A stretch of 35,747 nt of DNA, from positions 1 to 35,747 of the forward strand of contig QCCW01000008.1 in NCBI GenBank assembly GCA_003281125.1, in the 5' to 3' direction. Shown here piece by piece: positions 1 to 10,154 of this stretch; the first letter of the stretch is position 1; each line of letters starts with the position of its first letter. Position numbers and translations under genes: made by a program. The notes below the pieces were generated by a model that saw only the letters and a list, made by a program, of their open reading frames with translations, did no database searches and was not told where the DNA came from. Origin of the DNA: Prochlorococcus sp. AG-347-N23. Lineage in GTDB: Bacteria > Cyanobacteriota > Cyanobacteriia > PCC-6307 > Cyanobiaceae.

Positions 1-104
1 ACGGAATATCTCTTTGAGGGTTCGTAATGTTATATTTTTAATTGTTAGAATAAATATTCAATGCAATAATTCTTTGCTTTGAAATATCGAGAAATTTTTT
101 AACT

Positions 105-851
105 ATGTCAAAAGCAAGAATTTTAGTTGTTGATGATGAACCAGCAGTTTTGAAGGTATTGGTTACAAGGCTTCAACTAGCAGGATACCAAGTCTTTTCA
201 GCTACTAACGGTGAAGAAGCTCTTGAATCTTTTCACAGGGATTCGCCAGATTTAATAGTTCTTGATGTTATGCTTCCAAAAATGGATGGATTCGCTGTTT
301 GTAGAAGAATTAGAGCTGAATCAGTTGTTCCAATAATATTCTTAACCGCTCTAGAAGCTATCTCAGAGAGGGTTGCAGGCTTGGATTTAGGGGCTGATGA
401 TTACTTATCTAAACCATTCAGTCCAAAAGAGTTAGAGGCAAGGATAGCAACTATTCTGAGGAGAATGGGGCCAACTGTATCCGTTACTGAAACTAAAGAA
501 GTTCCATCCGGCAAAGGAGTGATGAAATTTGGAAGTTTAGTTGTTGATACTAATCGCAGACAAGTTTCCAGAGCTGGGGAAAGAATTAGCCTTACTTATA
601 CTGAATTTAGCCTTCTAGAATTATTATTTGACGAACCTGGTAAAGTTGTTCCGCGAGCAGAAATTCTTGAACAGCTTTGGGGTTATCCTCCTCGTAGAGC
701 TGCAGATTTAAGAGTTGTAGATGTATATGTGGCTAGACTCAGAGGCAAATTGGAACCAGATCCAAGAAATCCAGAATTAATATTAACTGTTAGAGGTATC
801 GGTTATGCATCTCAGAGAGTTGGCGAAACAGCAACATCTTTGGCAACTTAA
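105..851 (+). CDS. rpaB: OmpR-family response regulator RpaB (Ycf27)
   Basis: DNA-binding response regulator of 248 residues. The N-terminal receiver domain (about 4-120) has the acidic pair D10/D11, the phosphoacceptor D54 in LDVMLPKMDGF, T81 and K103 in YLSKPF. A linker leads to an OmpR-type winged helix (about 138-240) ending in TVRGIGY. The stretch VPIIFLTALEAISERVAGLDLGADDY is the RpaB/Ycf27 pattern rather than RpaA. In cyanobacteria RpaB works with the histidine kinase NblS (Hik33) and binds HLR1 elements to control photosystem and high-light genes; that role is family knowledge. The ATG start is unambiguous. It is followed after 49 bases by lysS on the same strand. No kinase gene lies nearby, which is normal for this regulator. 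Confidence 0.95.
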   Translation: MSKARILVVDDEPAVLKVLVTRLQLAGYQVFSATNGEEALESFHRDSPDLIVLDVMLPKMDGFAVCRRIRAESVVPIIFLTALEAISERVAGLDLGADDYLSKPFSPKELEARIATILRRMGPTVSVTETKEVPSGKGVMKFGSLVVDTNRRQVSRAGERISLTYTEFSLLELLFDEPGKVVPRAEILEQLWGYPPRRAADLRVVDVYVARLRGKLEPDPRNPELILTVRGIGYASQRVGETATSLAT

Positions 852-900
852 GCAATAGTCTGATAATTTTATTAAATAAAACAAACACCATAAATAAATT

Positions 901-2439
901 TTGTCTGAAATAAGAGAAGCACGCTTACAAAAAGCTAATTCACTAGTTAGTAAAGGATTTGCTTCTTACGCAGAAAGTTTTAGAGTTTCACATTCTTCGA
1001 AATTTCTTATTCAAAAATTTGATCATTTAGAAAATGGTCAAGAAGAAGATTTTGGTGTCTCTATTGCTGGTAGAGTGATGGCAAAAAGGGTAATGGGTAA
1101 AATTGCCTTTTTCACTATTAGCGATCAAGAAGGTTTAATTCAGCTCTATCTAGACAAAAGGATTATTAATTGCAATTTTGAAAACCAAAAATTACTTTCT
1201 TTTGAAGATATTAAGGAAATAGTAGATATTGGTGATTGGATAGGTGTTTACGGAACTATTAAAAAAACTAATAAAGGTGAGCTTTCTATTAAAGTAGAAA
1301 AATGGGAAATGTTATCCAAATCGTTACAGCCTTTACCGGATAAATGGCATGGATTGACTGATATAGAAAAAAGATATAGACAACGTTATTTAGATTTAAT
1401 AGTGAATCCTCACTCTAAAAATGTATTTAAAACAAGAGCAAAATGTATAGCATTTATAAGAAAATGGCTCGAAAATAGAAATTTTTTAGAGATAGAGACT
1501 CCAATTCTTCAATCCGAAGCCGGTGGTGCTGAAGCAAGACCATTTATTACTCATCACAATACATTAGATATCCCACTTTATCTCAGAATAGCTACCGAAT
1601 TACATTTAAAAAGAATGGTTGTTGGGGGATTTGAAAAGGTTTATGAATTGGGAAGAATCTTCCGTAATGAGGGTATAAGCACAAAGCACAATCCAGAATT
1701 TACCTCAGTTGAAATTTACCAAGCTTTTTCTAACTATATTGATATGATGAATCTAACAGAAGAACTTATTAAGGATATCGTAGCTGATGCATGTGGGTCT
1801 TTAGTTATAAATTATCAAAATAAGGAAATTGATTTTTCTAAACCTTGGACAAGAATCTCTATGAAAGATATTGTCAAAAAATATACAGGGATTGATTTTG
1901 ATTCTTTTAGTGGTGACTTTCAAGCGGCAAAACAAACCGTTAAAAGTATAAATGTTGAATTTTCTAATAAGGTAAATACTATAGGAAGACTTTTAAATGA
2001 GGTTTTTGAGCAAAAGGTAGAGTCAAAACTTATAGAACCTACTTTTGTTATCGACTATCCTGTTGAAATTTCTCCCCTAGCTAGGCCTCATCTTGATAAT
2101 AAAGAAATGGTACAGAGATTCGAATTATTTATTGTTGGTCGAGAGCTAGCAAATGCTTTTAGCGAGTTAATAGATCCAGTAGATCAAAGAGAAAGAATGC
2201 AATTGCAACAATCTCTTAGAGATGAAGGGGATCATGAAGCTCATTGTATTGATGAAGATTTTTTGAATGCTTTAGAGATAGGCATGCCTCCCACAGGAGG
2301 ATTAGGCATAGGTATTGATAGACTAATTATGTTAATTACTAATAGTCCATCAATTAGAGATGTAATCCCTTTCCCATTGTTAAAACCAGAAATAACTTCT
2401 AATAAAAATAAAAAATTACCCTTGAATGAAGTAAAATAA
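901..2439 (+). CDS. lysS: Lysyl-tRNA synthetase, class II
   Basis: Charges tRNA-Lys in the cytoplasm. At 512 residues it has the full class II layout: an N-terminal OB-fold anticodon-binding domain (about 50-160) and a catalytic domain with motif 1 ([10 protein letters not shown], near 195), motif 2 ([13 protein letters not shown], near 252) and motif 3 (GLGIGIDRL, near 468). The start is a TTG; the next in-frame ATG falls well inside the OB fold, so TTG is the best choice. The last 15 or so residues are a Lys/Asn-rich tail. Length matches bacterial LysS. It lies just downstream of rpaB and may share its transcript. Confidence 0.96.
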   Translation: MSEIREARLQKANSLVSKGFASYAESFRVSHSSKFLIQKFDHLENGQEEDFGVSIAGRVMAKRVMGKIAFFTISDQEGLIQLYLDKRIINCNFENQKLLSFEDIKEIVDIGDWIGVYGTIKKTNKGELSIKVEKWEMLSKSLQPLPDKWHGLTDIEKRYRQRYLDLIVNPHSKNVFKTRAKCIAFIRKWLENRNFLEIETPILQSEAGGAEARPFITHHNTLDIPLYLRIATELHLKRMVVGGFEKVYELGRIFRNEGISTKHNPEFTSVEIYQAFSNYIDMMNLTEELIKDIVADACGSLVINYQNKEIDFSKPWTRISMKDIVKKYTGIDFDSFSGDFQAAKQTVKSINVEFSNKVNTIGRLLNEVFEQKVESKLIEPTFVIDYPVEISPLARPHLDNKEMVQRFELFIVGRELANAFSELIDPVDQRERMQLQQSLRDEGDHEAHCIDEDFLNALEIGMPPTGGLGIGIDRLIMLITNSPSIRDVIPFPLLKPEITSNKNKKLPLNEVK

Positions 2440-2468
2440 AATAATTAATCCAATACGAAATTTTTTAA

Positions 2469-2717
2469 ATGAGTGGTGAACGTGTTGGTTTCCGTTTCAA
2501 ACACGCGGATGCAGTAGTAAAAAGAAATCCTCAGGGCCGATCAAGAAGAGGGTGGGTAATTGAACCAGTTGAGCAAACTACAAGTAGGGGTACAAAAATG
2601 CCTGCTTATAAAATTCGCTGGAGAGATAGTGAGAGGCCTGAAACTGTCTTACAACATATGTTAATTGCTGATCCAGATCCTTCCCCCCCACCAAGTTCAG
2701 TCAGTTTAGATTCATAG
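2469..2717 (+). CDS. Conserved small cyanobacterial protein of unknown function
   Basis: A basic 82-residue protein I cannot name. The order MSGERVGFRFKHADAVV, then a KRNPQGRSRRGWVIEP segment and a KIRWRDS segment, suggests a compact beta-rich (SH3/KOW-like) fold, but that is inference. It ends in a Pro/Ser-rich tail. It has no signal peptide or membrane segment. It begins 29 bases after lysS on the same strand and converges on smpB 24 bases further on. The local GC content and Arg/Lys use look like those of a real gene, and it has a normal ATG start. I regard it as a true protein rather than a chance frame. Confidence 0.8.
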   Translation: MSGERVGFRFKHADAVVKRNPQGRSRRGWVIEPVEQTTSRGTKMPAYKIRWRDSERPETVLQHMLIADPDPSPPPSSVSLDS

Positions 2718-2741
2718 TTTCAATAATTCTGCATAATATTA

Positions 2742-3236
2742 CTATCTTTTTAGTGCAGAGTTTATTTCTTTTTTTATACTTTTTTGTTTTTCATCATGTC
2801 GTTTGTCATGTAATTTTTTCCCTTTACCAACTCCAATAGTTAGTTTTATCCATGAGCCTTTTAAATAAATAGATAATGGAACAATAGTCATCCCTTTTTT
2901 TTCAGTATTGTATTTCAGTTTTATTATTTCTTTTTTATGTAGTAGCAACTTTCTATTTCTTAATGGATCATGATTAAAGAAAGTCCCCACATTTTTGTGT
3001 GGTGAAATGTGAACATTTAATAATAAGATCTCACCATCTCTGAATGAACAGTACCCATCTCTTAAATTTGCTTTTCCGTTTCTAATAGATTTTACTTCAG
3101 TCCCTAAAAGTTCAATCCCTGCTTCGATTGTTTCAGATATTGTATATTGAAACTTCGCATATCTATTCTCAGCTAAGCGTTTAAAATTATTTACTTTATT
3201 AGTATTTTTTTTTACTTTGTTTGAATTTTTTTCCAT
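2742..3236 (-). CDS. smpB: SsrA-binding protein SmpB
   Basis: Partner of tmRNA in ribosome rescue (trans-translation). The 164-residue protein shows the SmpB core: [20 protein letters not shown], the GTEVKSIR segment, KANLRDGY, the strand with NVHISPH, then [13 protein letters not shown]. The basic C-terminal tail includes the [14 protein letters not shown] segment that enters the ribosomal decoding region. The Asn/Lys-rich first 18 residues are extra relative to many SmpB proteins and look low-complexity; a start further in is possible but no better ATG is seen. The tmRNA gene is not in this window. It converges with the small protein downstream and diverges from ruvB. Confidence 0.95.
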   Translation of the reverse strand: MEKNSNKVKKNTNKVNNFKRLAENRYAKFQYTISETIEAGIELLGTEVKSIRNGKANLRDGYCSFRDGEILLLNVHISPHKNVGTFFNHDPLRNRKLLLHKKEIIKLKYNTEKKGMTIVPLSIYLKGSWIKLTIGVGKGKKLHDKRHDEKQKSIKKEINSALKR

Positions 3237-3289
3237 TTTAGTTGTAAAAAAATCTTTCTACTCAGAACAATTGCAATTAATCTTTCATT

Positions 3290-4348
3290 ATGGCAATAAT
3301 TTCTTCCAATATAGGCGATAATGACTTTTCTTTTAGTAAAAAAGAGCTTAGGTTAGTTGATTCAAAAATAATTCCAGAAGAAAAAAGGAAAAATAATCTG
3401 AATTTAGCTAGGCCTGTTACCTTCAAAGAATTTATTGGCCAAGAAAAACTTAAGTCTTCTTTAAGAATAGCTATTGATGCCTCAATTTATCGAAAAGAAC
3501 CTTTGGAGCATACTCTTTTATATGGACAGCCTGGTCTAGGTAAGACTACTCTTGCTTTTTTGATAGCCCATGAATTGAATACAAAATGTAGGATAGCGAC
3601 CGCACCAGCGATTGAAAGACCAAGAGATATTGTAGGTTTACTTCTTGGATTAAAAGAAGGTGAAGTTTTATTTATCGATGAGATACATCGTTTAAATAGA
3701 TTAACTGAAGAGTTGTTATATTCTGCAATGGAAGATTTTAGAATCGACTTAACTATGGGAGCTAATAGAGGAGCCCGTTGCAGAACAATTAATCTTCCTA
3801 AGTTTACTCTGATTGGAGCGACAACTAAATTAGCCTCGATAAGTGCTCCTCTAAGAGATAGATTTGGAATTTCTCAAAAAATTGAATTTTATACATATGA
3901 TGAATTAAAACAAATTATTGTTAATTTCTCTCGATTAATAAATCTCAATTTAGATGATGAAGCATCTTATGGTTTAGCAAAGATATCTAGAGGCACTCCA
4001 AGAATTGCTTTAAGATTATTAAGACGAGTTAGAGATTATGCTCAAGTTGTTATGAAAACTAATATGATCTCCGTGAATTTAATAAAAAAAGCTTTAAATT
4101 CTTATCAAATAGATGAAAAAGGATTGGATTCTTTAGATAGACATTACTTATCTTTTCTTAACCAAAATAATAATATTCCAACTGGCCTTGATTCAATTGC
4201 AGCAGGCTTGGGTGATGATTCTTCAATGTTAGAATTTGTAGTTGAACCATATCTTATCAAAATTGGTTTCCTCATAAGAACTCCTCGAGGAAGATTGCTT
4301 ACTGCTTTAGGAAAAAAGTACATTGATTCAAAAAATGATAACTTTTAA
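3290..4348 (+). CDS. ruvB: Holliday junction branch-migration helicase RuvB
   Basis: AAA+ motor that, with RuvA, drives branch migration of Holliday junctions. The 352-residue protein has Walker A GQPGLGKT (79-86), Walker [10 protein letters not shown] (D130/E131), the sensor 1 region [20 protein letters not shown], an Arg-finger region, and the C-terminal winged helix with [12 protein letters not shown]. The first 40 residues form a polar extension often seen in marine picocyanobacteria. It diverges from smpB with 53 bases between starts. Its 3' end overlaps the start of the TPR protein gene, so the two are probably cotranscribed. Confidence 0.96.
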   Translation: MAIISSNIGDNDFSFSKKELRLVDSKIIPEEKRKNNLNLARPVTFKEFIGQEKLKSSLRIAIDASIYRKEPLEHTLLYGQPGLGKTTLAFLIAHELNTKCRIATAPAIERPRDIVGLLLGLKEGEVLFIDEIHRLNRLTEELLYSAMEDFRIDLTMGANRGARCRTINLPKFTLIGATTKLASISAPLRDRFGISQKIEFYTYDELKQIIVNFSRLINLNLDDEASYGLAKISRGTPRIALRLLRRVRDYAQVVMKTNMISVNLIKKALNSYQIDEKGLDSLDRHYLSFLNQNNNIPTGLDSIAAGLGDDSSMLEFVVEPYLIKIGFLIRTPRGRLLTALGKKYIDSKNDNF

Positions 4349-5123
4349 AAAAGTTAAAGTTTATTCAATATTAATTATTATTTTATTGAATCTTTTTTAT
4401 GTTGCACCGTGCTATTCATTATCTTTTAGAGAGGATTTGTTTAAATATGCATTAGATCTAAGTTCGGGCGGAAAATTTAATCTCGCTTTAGAAGAATGGA
4501 ATAAATATCTCGATTATTATCCTGATGATGCTGCAGGTTTTAGTAATAGAGGAAATGTAAGACTTGTTGCAGGAGATGTAAAGGGATCAATAGATGACCA
4601 AAATAAGGCAATAATTTTGAATCCTAGTCAAATAGATCCTTATATTAATAGGGGGATAGCAGAAGAAGCATTGGGTCAATGGTCGCAAGCTAAAAAAGAT
4701 TATATGTTCGTTATTTCGCAAGATAGTAAAAATTTCTCTGCATTATATAATTTGGCTAATGTAGAAGGATCTACATCACATTGGGATGAAGCAAAAGATT
4801 TATTTTCAAAAGCTGCTTTATATAATCCTGGATTTGCCATGGCTAGGTCAAGTTTGGCGTTAGCAGATTTCCAGTTGGGGAATATTGATGAATCTGAAAA
4901 AGAATTAAAAAAATTAATTAGACGTTATCCAAATTTTGCAGATGCTAGGGCAGCTTTAACAGCTCTGAATTGGTCTAAGGGTGAATCTGGGAAAGCAGAG
5001 AGTAATTGGATAGCGGTAACTGAATTAGATCCCAGATATAGTGATGAAGAATGGTTAAAAAAAATAAGAAGATGGCCTCCAAAACCAATTAAAGAGTTAA
5101 TGAATTTTATCGATTTAAAATAA
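4335..5123 (+). CDS. Secreted or lumenal TPR-repeat protein
   Basis: A 262-residue protein with a hydrophobic N-terminal segment (about 8-30, ending near VAPCYS), then tandem tetratricopeptide repeats, recognisable from [39 protein letters not shown] and [19 protein letters not shown]. The leader looks like a signal peptide; a Cys near its end could suggest a lipoprotein, but no good lipobox is seen. It is therefore expected in periplasm or thylakoid lumen. TPR proteins act as assembly or docking scaffolds; the partner here is unknown. I chose the ATG at 4335, 14 bases inside ruvB; a TTG at 4323 would add four residues. The next gene starts 3 bases after the stop. Confidence 0.85.
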   Translation: MITFKKVKVYSILIIILLNLFYVAPCYSLSFREDLFKYALDLSSGGKFNLALEEWNKYLDYYPDDAAGFSNRGNVRLVAGDVKGSIDDQNKAIILNPSQIDPYINRGIAEEALGQWSQAKKDYMFVISQDSKNFSALYNLANVEGSTSHWDEAKDLFSKAALYNPGFAMARSSLALADFQLGNIDESEKELKKLIRRYPNFADARAALTALNWSKGESGKAESNWIAVTELDPRYSDEEWLKKIRRWPPKPIKELMNFIDLK

Positions 5124-5126
5124 AAT

Positions 5127-6311
5127 ATGAATAGAGATCAGTTTCATAAAAAAATTGATTCGTTTAATGATGAATTAATTAACTTAAGAAGACATATCCA
5201 TGCACATCCTGAATTAAGTGGTCTTGAAAATCAAACAGCGATCTTGATAAGTGGTTTTTTAAAAAATATTGGTTGGAATGTTAGAGAATCTATTGGTAGG
5301 ACTGGAGTTATGGCTGATTTTGGCCCCCAAGATAAAGGTATTATAGGTTTAAGAGTGGATATGGATGCTTTGCCGATATTTGAGGAAACTAAATTAAGTT
5401 TTTCTTCAAAAGTAGATGGTGTTATGCATGCCTGTGGTCATGATTTGCATATCTCGATTGGGTTGGGTGTGGCAAAAATTATTAAGGATTTAAAATTAAA
5501 TTTTGGGACTCGGATAATTTTTCAGCCCGCTGAAGAAATTGCGAGTGGAGCTAGATGGATGATTAAGGATGGTGCAACTAATGGTTTAACCCATATTTTA
5601 GGAGTTCATGTCTACCCTGATTTATCTGTAGGAACTATTGGGATTAAAGAGGGAAGTTTAACTGCAGCTGCTGGAGAACTTAAGGTTGAGATTAAAGGAA
5701 AATCAGGCCATGGTGCTCGACCACATGAAGGGGTTGATGCTATTTGGGTGGCCTCTAAAGTTATCTCGGGGATTCAAGAATCAATAACACGAAAGTTAGA
5801 CCCTTTAGATCCTGTAGTTATAACTTTTGGAAAAATAAATGGTGGCAATGCATTCAATGTTCTTGCAGAAAAGGTTAATTTACTTGGTACTGTTAGATGC
5901 ACTAATCGTAAAGTATTTACGAATATTGGTGATTGGCTCAATGAAAATATCACATCTTTAGCTAATAGTTGCGGAGCTGAAGCAAAAGTAATATTTAGAG
6001 AAATCACTCCGGCAGTTAATAATAATTCTGAAATTAATAGAGTCTTCAGAGATTCGGGAATTAAGGTTTTGGGTCAAGAAAATGTTATCGAATTACAAAA
6101 ACCATCATTAGGAGCTGAGGATTTCGCTGAATTCTTAAATGATATTCCAGGAGCTATGTTTAGACTTGGCGTTTCTAGTTCAAATGGATGTGCTCCTCTT
6201 CATAGTTCTAAATTTGATCCGGATGAAAGAGCTATTGCCGTTGGAATTAAAGTGATAACAGAATCCATTGTAAAATTAAACAATGAAAAAATTAATACTA
6301 TTGGTAAATGA
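5127..6311 (+). CDS. M20-family metal-dependent amidohydrolase
   Basis: A 394-residue peptidase M20 (M20D) protein of the N-acyl-amino-acid amidohydrolase, hippurate hydrolase or IAA-amino-acid hydrolase type. Visible motifs are RRHIHAHPELSG near 22, DMDALPI near 83, the metal-site HACGHD near 104, QPAEE near 136, and GAEDFAEF and HSSKFDPDE at the end. Members remove acyl or aryl groups from amino acids using two metal ions. The real substrate cannot be told from sequence. No signal peptide is present, so it should be cytoplasmic. It starts 3 bases after the TPR gene and its stop overlaps the next start as ATGA, which supports one operon from ruvB to 6520. Confidence 0.9.
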   Translation: MNRDQFHKKIDSFNDELINLRRHIHAHPELSGLENQTAILISGFLKNIGWNVRESIGRTGVMADFGPQDKGIIGLRVDMDALPIFEETKLSFSSKVDGVMHACGHDLHISIGLGVAKIIKDLKLNFGTRIIFQPAEEIASGARWMIKDGATNGLTHILGVHVYPDLSVGTIGIKEGSLTAAAGELKVEIKGKSGHGARPHEGVDAIWVASKVISGIQESITRKLDPLDPVVITFGKINGGNAFNVLAEKVNLLGTVRCTNRKVFTNIGDWLNENITSLANSCGAEAKVIFREITPAVNNNSEINRVFRDSGIKVLGQENVIELQKPSLGAEDFAEFLNDIPGAMFRLGVSSSNGCAPLHSSKFDPDERAIAVGIKVITESIVKLNNEKINTIGK

Positions 6312-6520
6312 AAATTAATAAAAGATTTATTTTATCTTTTGTAGCTCCTTTCATGATCATCTTATCTGCTACGGGTTTGATATTTAGGGAAAATTCCAAG
6401 AAAATTTTTTATTTACCTATTGGCTTAATGGGGATTGTCATTATTTTGGAGAGGGGTATTAGCAGACAATTGGATAGAAAAAATATTTTAAAAAAAGATA
6501 AATTCTTATCAAAAAGTTAA
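6308..6520 (+). CDS. Small two-span membrane protein, unknown
   Basis: A 70-residue protein with two hydrophobic segments (about 7-25 and 34-48), flanked by basic residues, ending in a Lys-rich tail. I do not recognise a family. Its ATG overlaps the stop of the M20 amidohydrolase by four bases, strong evidence for translational coupling and that it is a real gene. With the positive-inside rule both termini would be cytoplasmic. Nothing visible links it directly to the amidohydrolase reaction. Confidence 0.7.
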   Translation: MKINKRFILSFVAPFMIILSATGLIFRENSKKIFYLPIGLMGIVIILERGISRQLDRKNILKKDKFLSKS

Positions 6521-6592
6521 ATAAAGTTATTTTATTTATTTTCTCGCAATAAGAGATGACGATTTTTGAGAAAAGAGCTATTAATAAAATTA

Positions 6593-6675
6593 ATACTAGG
6601 GGTGCTAAGAAATTTAACTTAGCTGAGATCATACCCTTTGAACCTGAATCATTAATTTTGATAAAGGGAAGTGGA
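6593..6675 (+). promoter_or_regulatory. TPP (thi-box) riboswitch upstream of thiC
   Basis: The aptamer core is visible by eye: GGGGTGCT, a P3 hairpin with arms GCTAAG/CTTAGC, the signature GCTGAGATCATACCC, then GAACCTGA, a short P4 with ATCA/TGAT arms, and AAGGGAAGT. The P1 closing stem is ACT (6595-6597) with AGT (6670-6672). It lies 46 bases before the thiC ATG. No hairpin followed by a T-run occurs between aptamer and gene, so control is more likely at translation start (the AGGA at 6713-6716 is the probable ribosome site) than by termination. Repression of thiC by thiamine pyrophosphate is established for this family. Confidence 0.93.
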
Positions 6676-6720
6676 GATTTGATCAAACTTTAGTAATAAC
6701 ATTTCAACAATTAGGAAATT

Positions 6721-8085
6721 ATGAGAAGTTCTTGGATTAAGCCTCGCCTTGGGAAAGATAATGTAACTCAGATGAACTTTGCGAGAAACGGATGTATAAC
6801 TGAAGAAATGGATTTTGTTGCTAAAAAAGAAAATCTACCTTCTTCTTTAATAATGGAGGAAGTCGCAAGAGGAAGATTAGTTATTCCAGCTAATATTAAT
6901 CATTTGAATCTTGAACCAATGTCTATAGGCATTGCTTCAAGATGCAAAGTTAATGCCAATATTGGTGCTTCGCCTAATGCAAGTGATATCAATGAAGAAG
7001 TAGAAAAGCTCAAACTAGCTGTTAAATATGGTGCTGATACGGTTATGGATCTTTCTACGGGAGGAGTAAATTTAGATGAAGTGCGGCAAGCAATTATTCA
7101 AGAATCCCCTGTTCCCATAGGTACGGTTCCAGTTTATCAAGCTTTAGAAAGTGTACATGGTTCAATAGATAGACTAACAGAAGACGATTTTCTTCATATT
7201 ATTGAAAAACATTGTCAGCAGGGCGTAGATTACCAAACTATTCATGCCGGTTTATTAATAGAGCATTTGCCGAAAGTTAAAGGGAGAATCACTGGAATTG
7301 TCAGTAGAGGGGGAGGTATTTTAGCCCAATGGATGTTACACCATTTTAAGCAAAATCCTCTTTATACAAGGTTTGATGATATTTGTGAGATTTTTAAGAA
7401 ATATGATTGTACTTTTTCTCTAGGAGATTCGCTAAGGCCTGGATGTTTGCATGATGCTTCTGATGATGCTCAGCTCGCTGAATTGAAGACCTTAGGCGAG
7501 CTTACTAGAAAAGCATGGGAACATAATGTTCAAGTAATGGTTGAGGGTCCTGGTCATGTACCTATGGACCAAATTGAGTTTAATGTGAGAAAGCAAATGG
7601 ATGAATGTTCAGAAGCTCCTTTTTATGTACTTGGTCCATTAGTAACAGATATTTCTCCTGGTTATGACCATATATCAAGTGCTATTGGAGCGGCGATGGC
7701 AGGGTGGTATGGAACTTCTATGTTATGTTATGTAACCCCAAAAGAACATTTAGGTCTCCCAAATGCAGAAGATGTACGAGAAGGATTAATTGCTTATAAG
7801 ATAGCTGCTCACGCTGCTGATATAGCAAGACATAGAGCTGGAGCTCGTGATCGAGATGATGAACTTAGTCATGCAAGGTATAACTTTGATTGGAATAAAC
7901 AATTCGAACTTTCTTTAGATCCAGAAAGGGCAAAGCAATACCATGATGAGACACTACCTGAAGAAATCTTTAAAAAAGCCGAGTTTTGTTCAATGTGTGG
8001 TCCAAAACATTGTCCAATGAATTCAAAGATTTCAGATGAATCTCTTGATCAGTTAAAAAATAAACTTGAAAAATGTAATGCTTAA
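6721..8085 (+). CDS. thiC: Phosphomethylpyrimidine synthase ThiC
   Basis: Radical-SAM enzyme that rearranges aminoimidazole ribotide into hydroxymethylpyrimidine phosphate for thiamine. The 454-residue protein is the short form lacking the N-terminal extension of the enterobacterial enzyme. Landmarks are [52 protein letters not shown], and the C-terminal iron-sulfur motif CSMCGPKHC with C423, C426 and C431 in the CX2CX4C spacing typical of ThiC. It is preceded by a TPP riboswitch, and its ATG has a good AGGA ribosome site 5 bases upstream. It converges with tkt 20 bases downstream. Confidence 0.98.
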   Translation: MRSSWIKPRLGKDNVTQMNFARNGCITEEMDFVAKKENLPSSLIMEEVARGRLVIPANINHLNLEPMSIGIASRCKVNANIGASPNASDINEEVEKLKLAVKYGADTVMDLSTGGVNLDEVRQAIIQESPVPIGTVPVYQALESVHGSIDRLTEDDFLHIIEKHCQQGVDYQTIHAGLLIEHLPKVKGRITGIVSRGGGILAQWMLHHFKQNPLYTRFDDICEIFKKYDCTFSLGDSLRPGCLHDASDDAQLAELKTLGELTRKAWEHNVQVMVEGPGHVPMDQIEFNVRKQMDECSEAPFYVLGPLVTDISPGYDHISSAIGAAMAGWYGTSMLCYVTPKEHLGLPNAEDVREGLIAYKIAAHAADIARHRAGARDRDDELSHARYNFDWNKQFELSLDPERAKQYHDETLPEEIFKKAEFCSMCGPKHCPMNSKISDESLDQLKNKLEKCNA

Positions 8086-8105
8086 GAGTAGTTATCAATT
8101 ACTAG

Positions 8106-10112
8106 TTATAGAATTTCTTTCGTCTTATTAACTACGTTTTCTACTGTAAATCCAAAATTTTTCATACATTCTCCACCAGGTGCTGATGCCCCAAACCTAT
8201 CCATAGTAATACAAATCCCATCAAAACCTGTATATTTGTGCCAACCAAATGAATGTGCAGCCTCTACTACAACTCTTTTTTTAACACTACTAGGTAAAAC
8301 ACTTTCTTTGTAAGATTCTTCTTGCTCCTCGAAAAGTTCTACACAAGGCATAGAAACAACTCTAATTTTTTTACCTAAGCTTGAAATTTTCTTACTTGCT
8401 TCAATGCAAAGATTCAGTTCGCTTCCAGTACCAATAAATATTAGATCTGGTGTTCCTTCGCAATCGGAAACTACATATCCTCCTAGGGCTACTTTGTCGA
8501 TCGAAGTATTTTCTTGATTTGGCATACCTTGTCTACTTAAACAAAGAGCAGAAGGTCTTTTTCTATTTTGAATAGCAAGCTTATAAGCTCCACTCGTTTC
8601 ATTTCCATCTCCTGGTCTGAAAACCAGCATATTAGGCATGGCACGAAGAGAAGGGATAGTTTCAATAGGTTGATGTGTTGGCCCATCTTCTCCTACACCA
8701 ATTGAATCATGGGTTAATACATATATCACTCCTAGTTCGCTGAGTGCCGAAAGTCTCATTGAACCTCGCATATAATCGGCGAAAACAAGGAAGGTTCCAC
8801 CATAAGGAATAAGACCACTATTGTGATATGCAATTCCATTAAGTACGGCTGCCATTGCATGCTCTCTTACACCAAAGTGTAAATATCTTTTTTCAGGACT
8901 ATTAGGTTGGAATGATCCGGTTTCTCCCTTAATATCTGTGTAGTTAGAGTGAGTTAAATCTGCCGATCCACCAATTAATTCAGGCAGGTTAGGTCCTAAA
9001 GCACCTAAACATATTTGTGAATGCTTTCTGGTAGCTAACCCTTTATCATCAGGTGTATAAGAAGGGAGATCTGAGTCCCAATTCTCTGGTAATTGGCCAT
9101 TTAACATTCTATTTAACTCAGCTCCTTCAGAGGGATATTTTTTTTGATATTCTTCAAATTTAGAATCCCAATCTTTTTCTAAGTTTTCACCTTTGTTTAT
9201 TGATTTTCTAAAATGCGCATAAACTTCATCTGGTATTTCAAATGGAGGATATTCCCAATTTAGAAACTCTCTAGTTAATGCAGCTTCTTCTTCTCCAACA
9301 GCTGCTCCATGAATTCCAGCAGTATCTGATTTATTGGGCGAACCATAACCTATGGTTGTAGAAATTTTTATAATTGAAGGTTTGTCTGTAATTAATTTTG
9401 CTTTTTCGATAGCTTCAGTGATTCCTTTAACATCATGATTCCCATCCTCAACATGTTGTACATGCCATCCATAAGCTTCATATCTTTTTAAAACATCTTC
9501 GGTGAAAGAAACGTCTGTACGCCCATCAATTGTAATTTGATTGTCGTCATAGAGTGCAATTAATTTTCCAAGTTTAAGGTGTCCAGCTAATGAGCAGGCC
9601 TCTGATGCGATTCCTTCTTGATTACAGCCGTCACCCATTATTACGTAAGTATAGTGATCAACGATATTGCAATCAGGCTTATTAAATTTAGCTGCTAAGT
9701 GAGTTTCAGCTATTGCTAAACCAACTGCATTAGATATTCCGGCTCCAAGAGGGCCAGCTGTAACCTCTACACCTTCTGTTTCGAATGTTTCTGGATGTCC
9801 AGGAGTTTTTGATCCCCATTGTCTGAATTCTTTAATATCTTCTATCGAAACTGATTTGTATCCTGTTAAATGAAGCAAAGAATATAACAGCATACAGCCA
9901 TGACCAGCTGATAAGACAAAACGGTCTCTATTGAACCATTTTGGGTTATTGGGATTGTGATTTAGAATGTTTTGCCATAATGCATAACCCATAGGAGCAC
10001 ACCCCATTGGCAATCCAGGATGCCCACTATTAGATTTATTTACTGCATCTACAGCAAGCATTCTTATACTATTTACACAAAGTGATTCTAATGAAACAGA
10101 TGCAGCGACCAT
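8106..10112 (-). CDS. tkt: Transketolase
   Basis: Thiamine-diphosphate enzyme of the Calvin cycle and pentose phosphate pathway, moving two-carbon ketol units. At 668 residues it is full length. The first domain has [14 protein letters not shown], the catalytic-pocket H in [21 protein letters not shown], and the TPP/Mg motif from GDGCNQEG through YDDNQIT. The central domain has [10 protein letters not shown] and [18 protein letters not shown]. The third domain ends in [18 protein letters not shown]. It depends on TPP, whose synthesis gene thiC lies next to it, although on the opposite strand. fabF lies 42 bases upstream on the same strand. Confidence 0.97.
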   Translation of the reverse strand: MVAASVSLESLCVNSIRMLAVDAVNKSNSGHPGLPMGCAPMGYALWQNILNHNPNNPKWFNRDRFVLSAGHGCMLLYSLLHLTGYKSVSIEDIKEFRQWGSKTPGHPETFETEGVEVTAGPLGAGISNAVGLAIAETHLAAKFNKPDCNIVDHYTYVIMGDGCNQEGIASEACSLAGHLKLGKLIALYDDNQITIDGRTDVSFTEDVLKRYEAYGWHVQHVEDGNHDVKGITEAIEKAKLITDKPSIIKISTTIGYGSPNKSDTAGIHGAAVGEEEAALTREFLNWEYPPFEIPDEVYAHFRKSINKGENLEKDWDSKFEEYQKKYPSEGAELNRMLNGQLPENWDSDLPSYTPDDKGLATRKHSQICLGALGPNLPELIGGSADLTHSNYTDIKGETGSFQPNSPEKRYLHFGVREHAMAAVLNGIAYHNSGLIPYGGTFLVFADYMRGSMRLSALSELGVIYVLTHDSIGVGEDGPTHQPIETIPSLRAMPNMLVFRPGDGNETSGAYKLAIQNRKRPSALCLSRQGMPNQENTSIDKVALGGYVVSDCEGTPDLIFIGTGSELNLCIEASKKISSLGKKIRVVSMPCVELFEEQEESYKESVLPSSVKKRVVVEAAHSFGWHKYTGFDGICITMDRFGASAPGGECMKNFGFTVENVVNKTKEIL

Positions 10113-10154
10113 TGTTTTAAAAAAGTTAAGTTTGAAATACAGAATTGGTTGTCT

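Noticed and set aside
6459-6686. 75-codon minus-strand frame
   Set aside because: It is antisense to the TPP riboswitch and the end of the small membrane protein gene.
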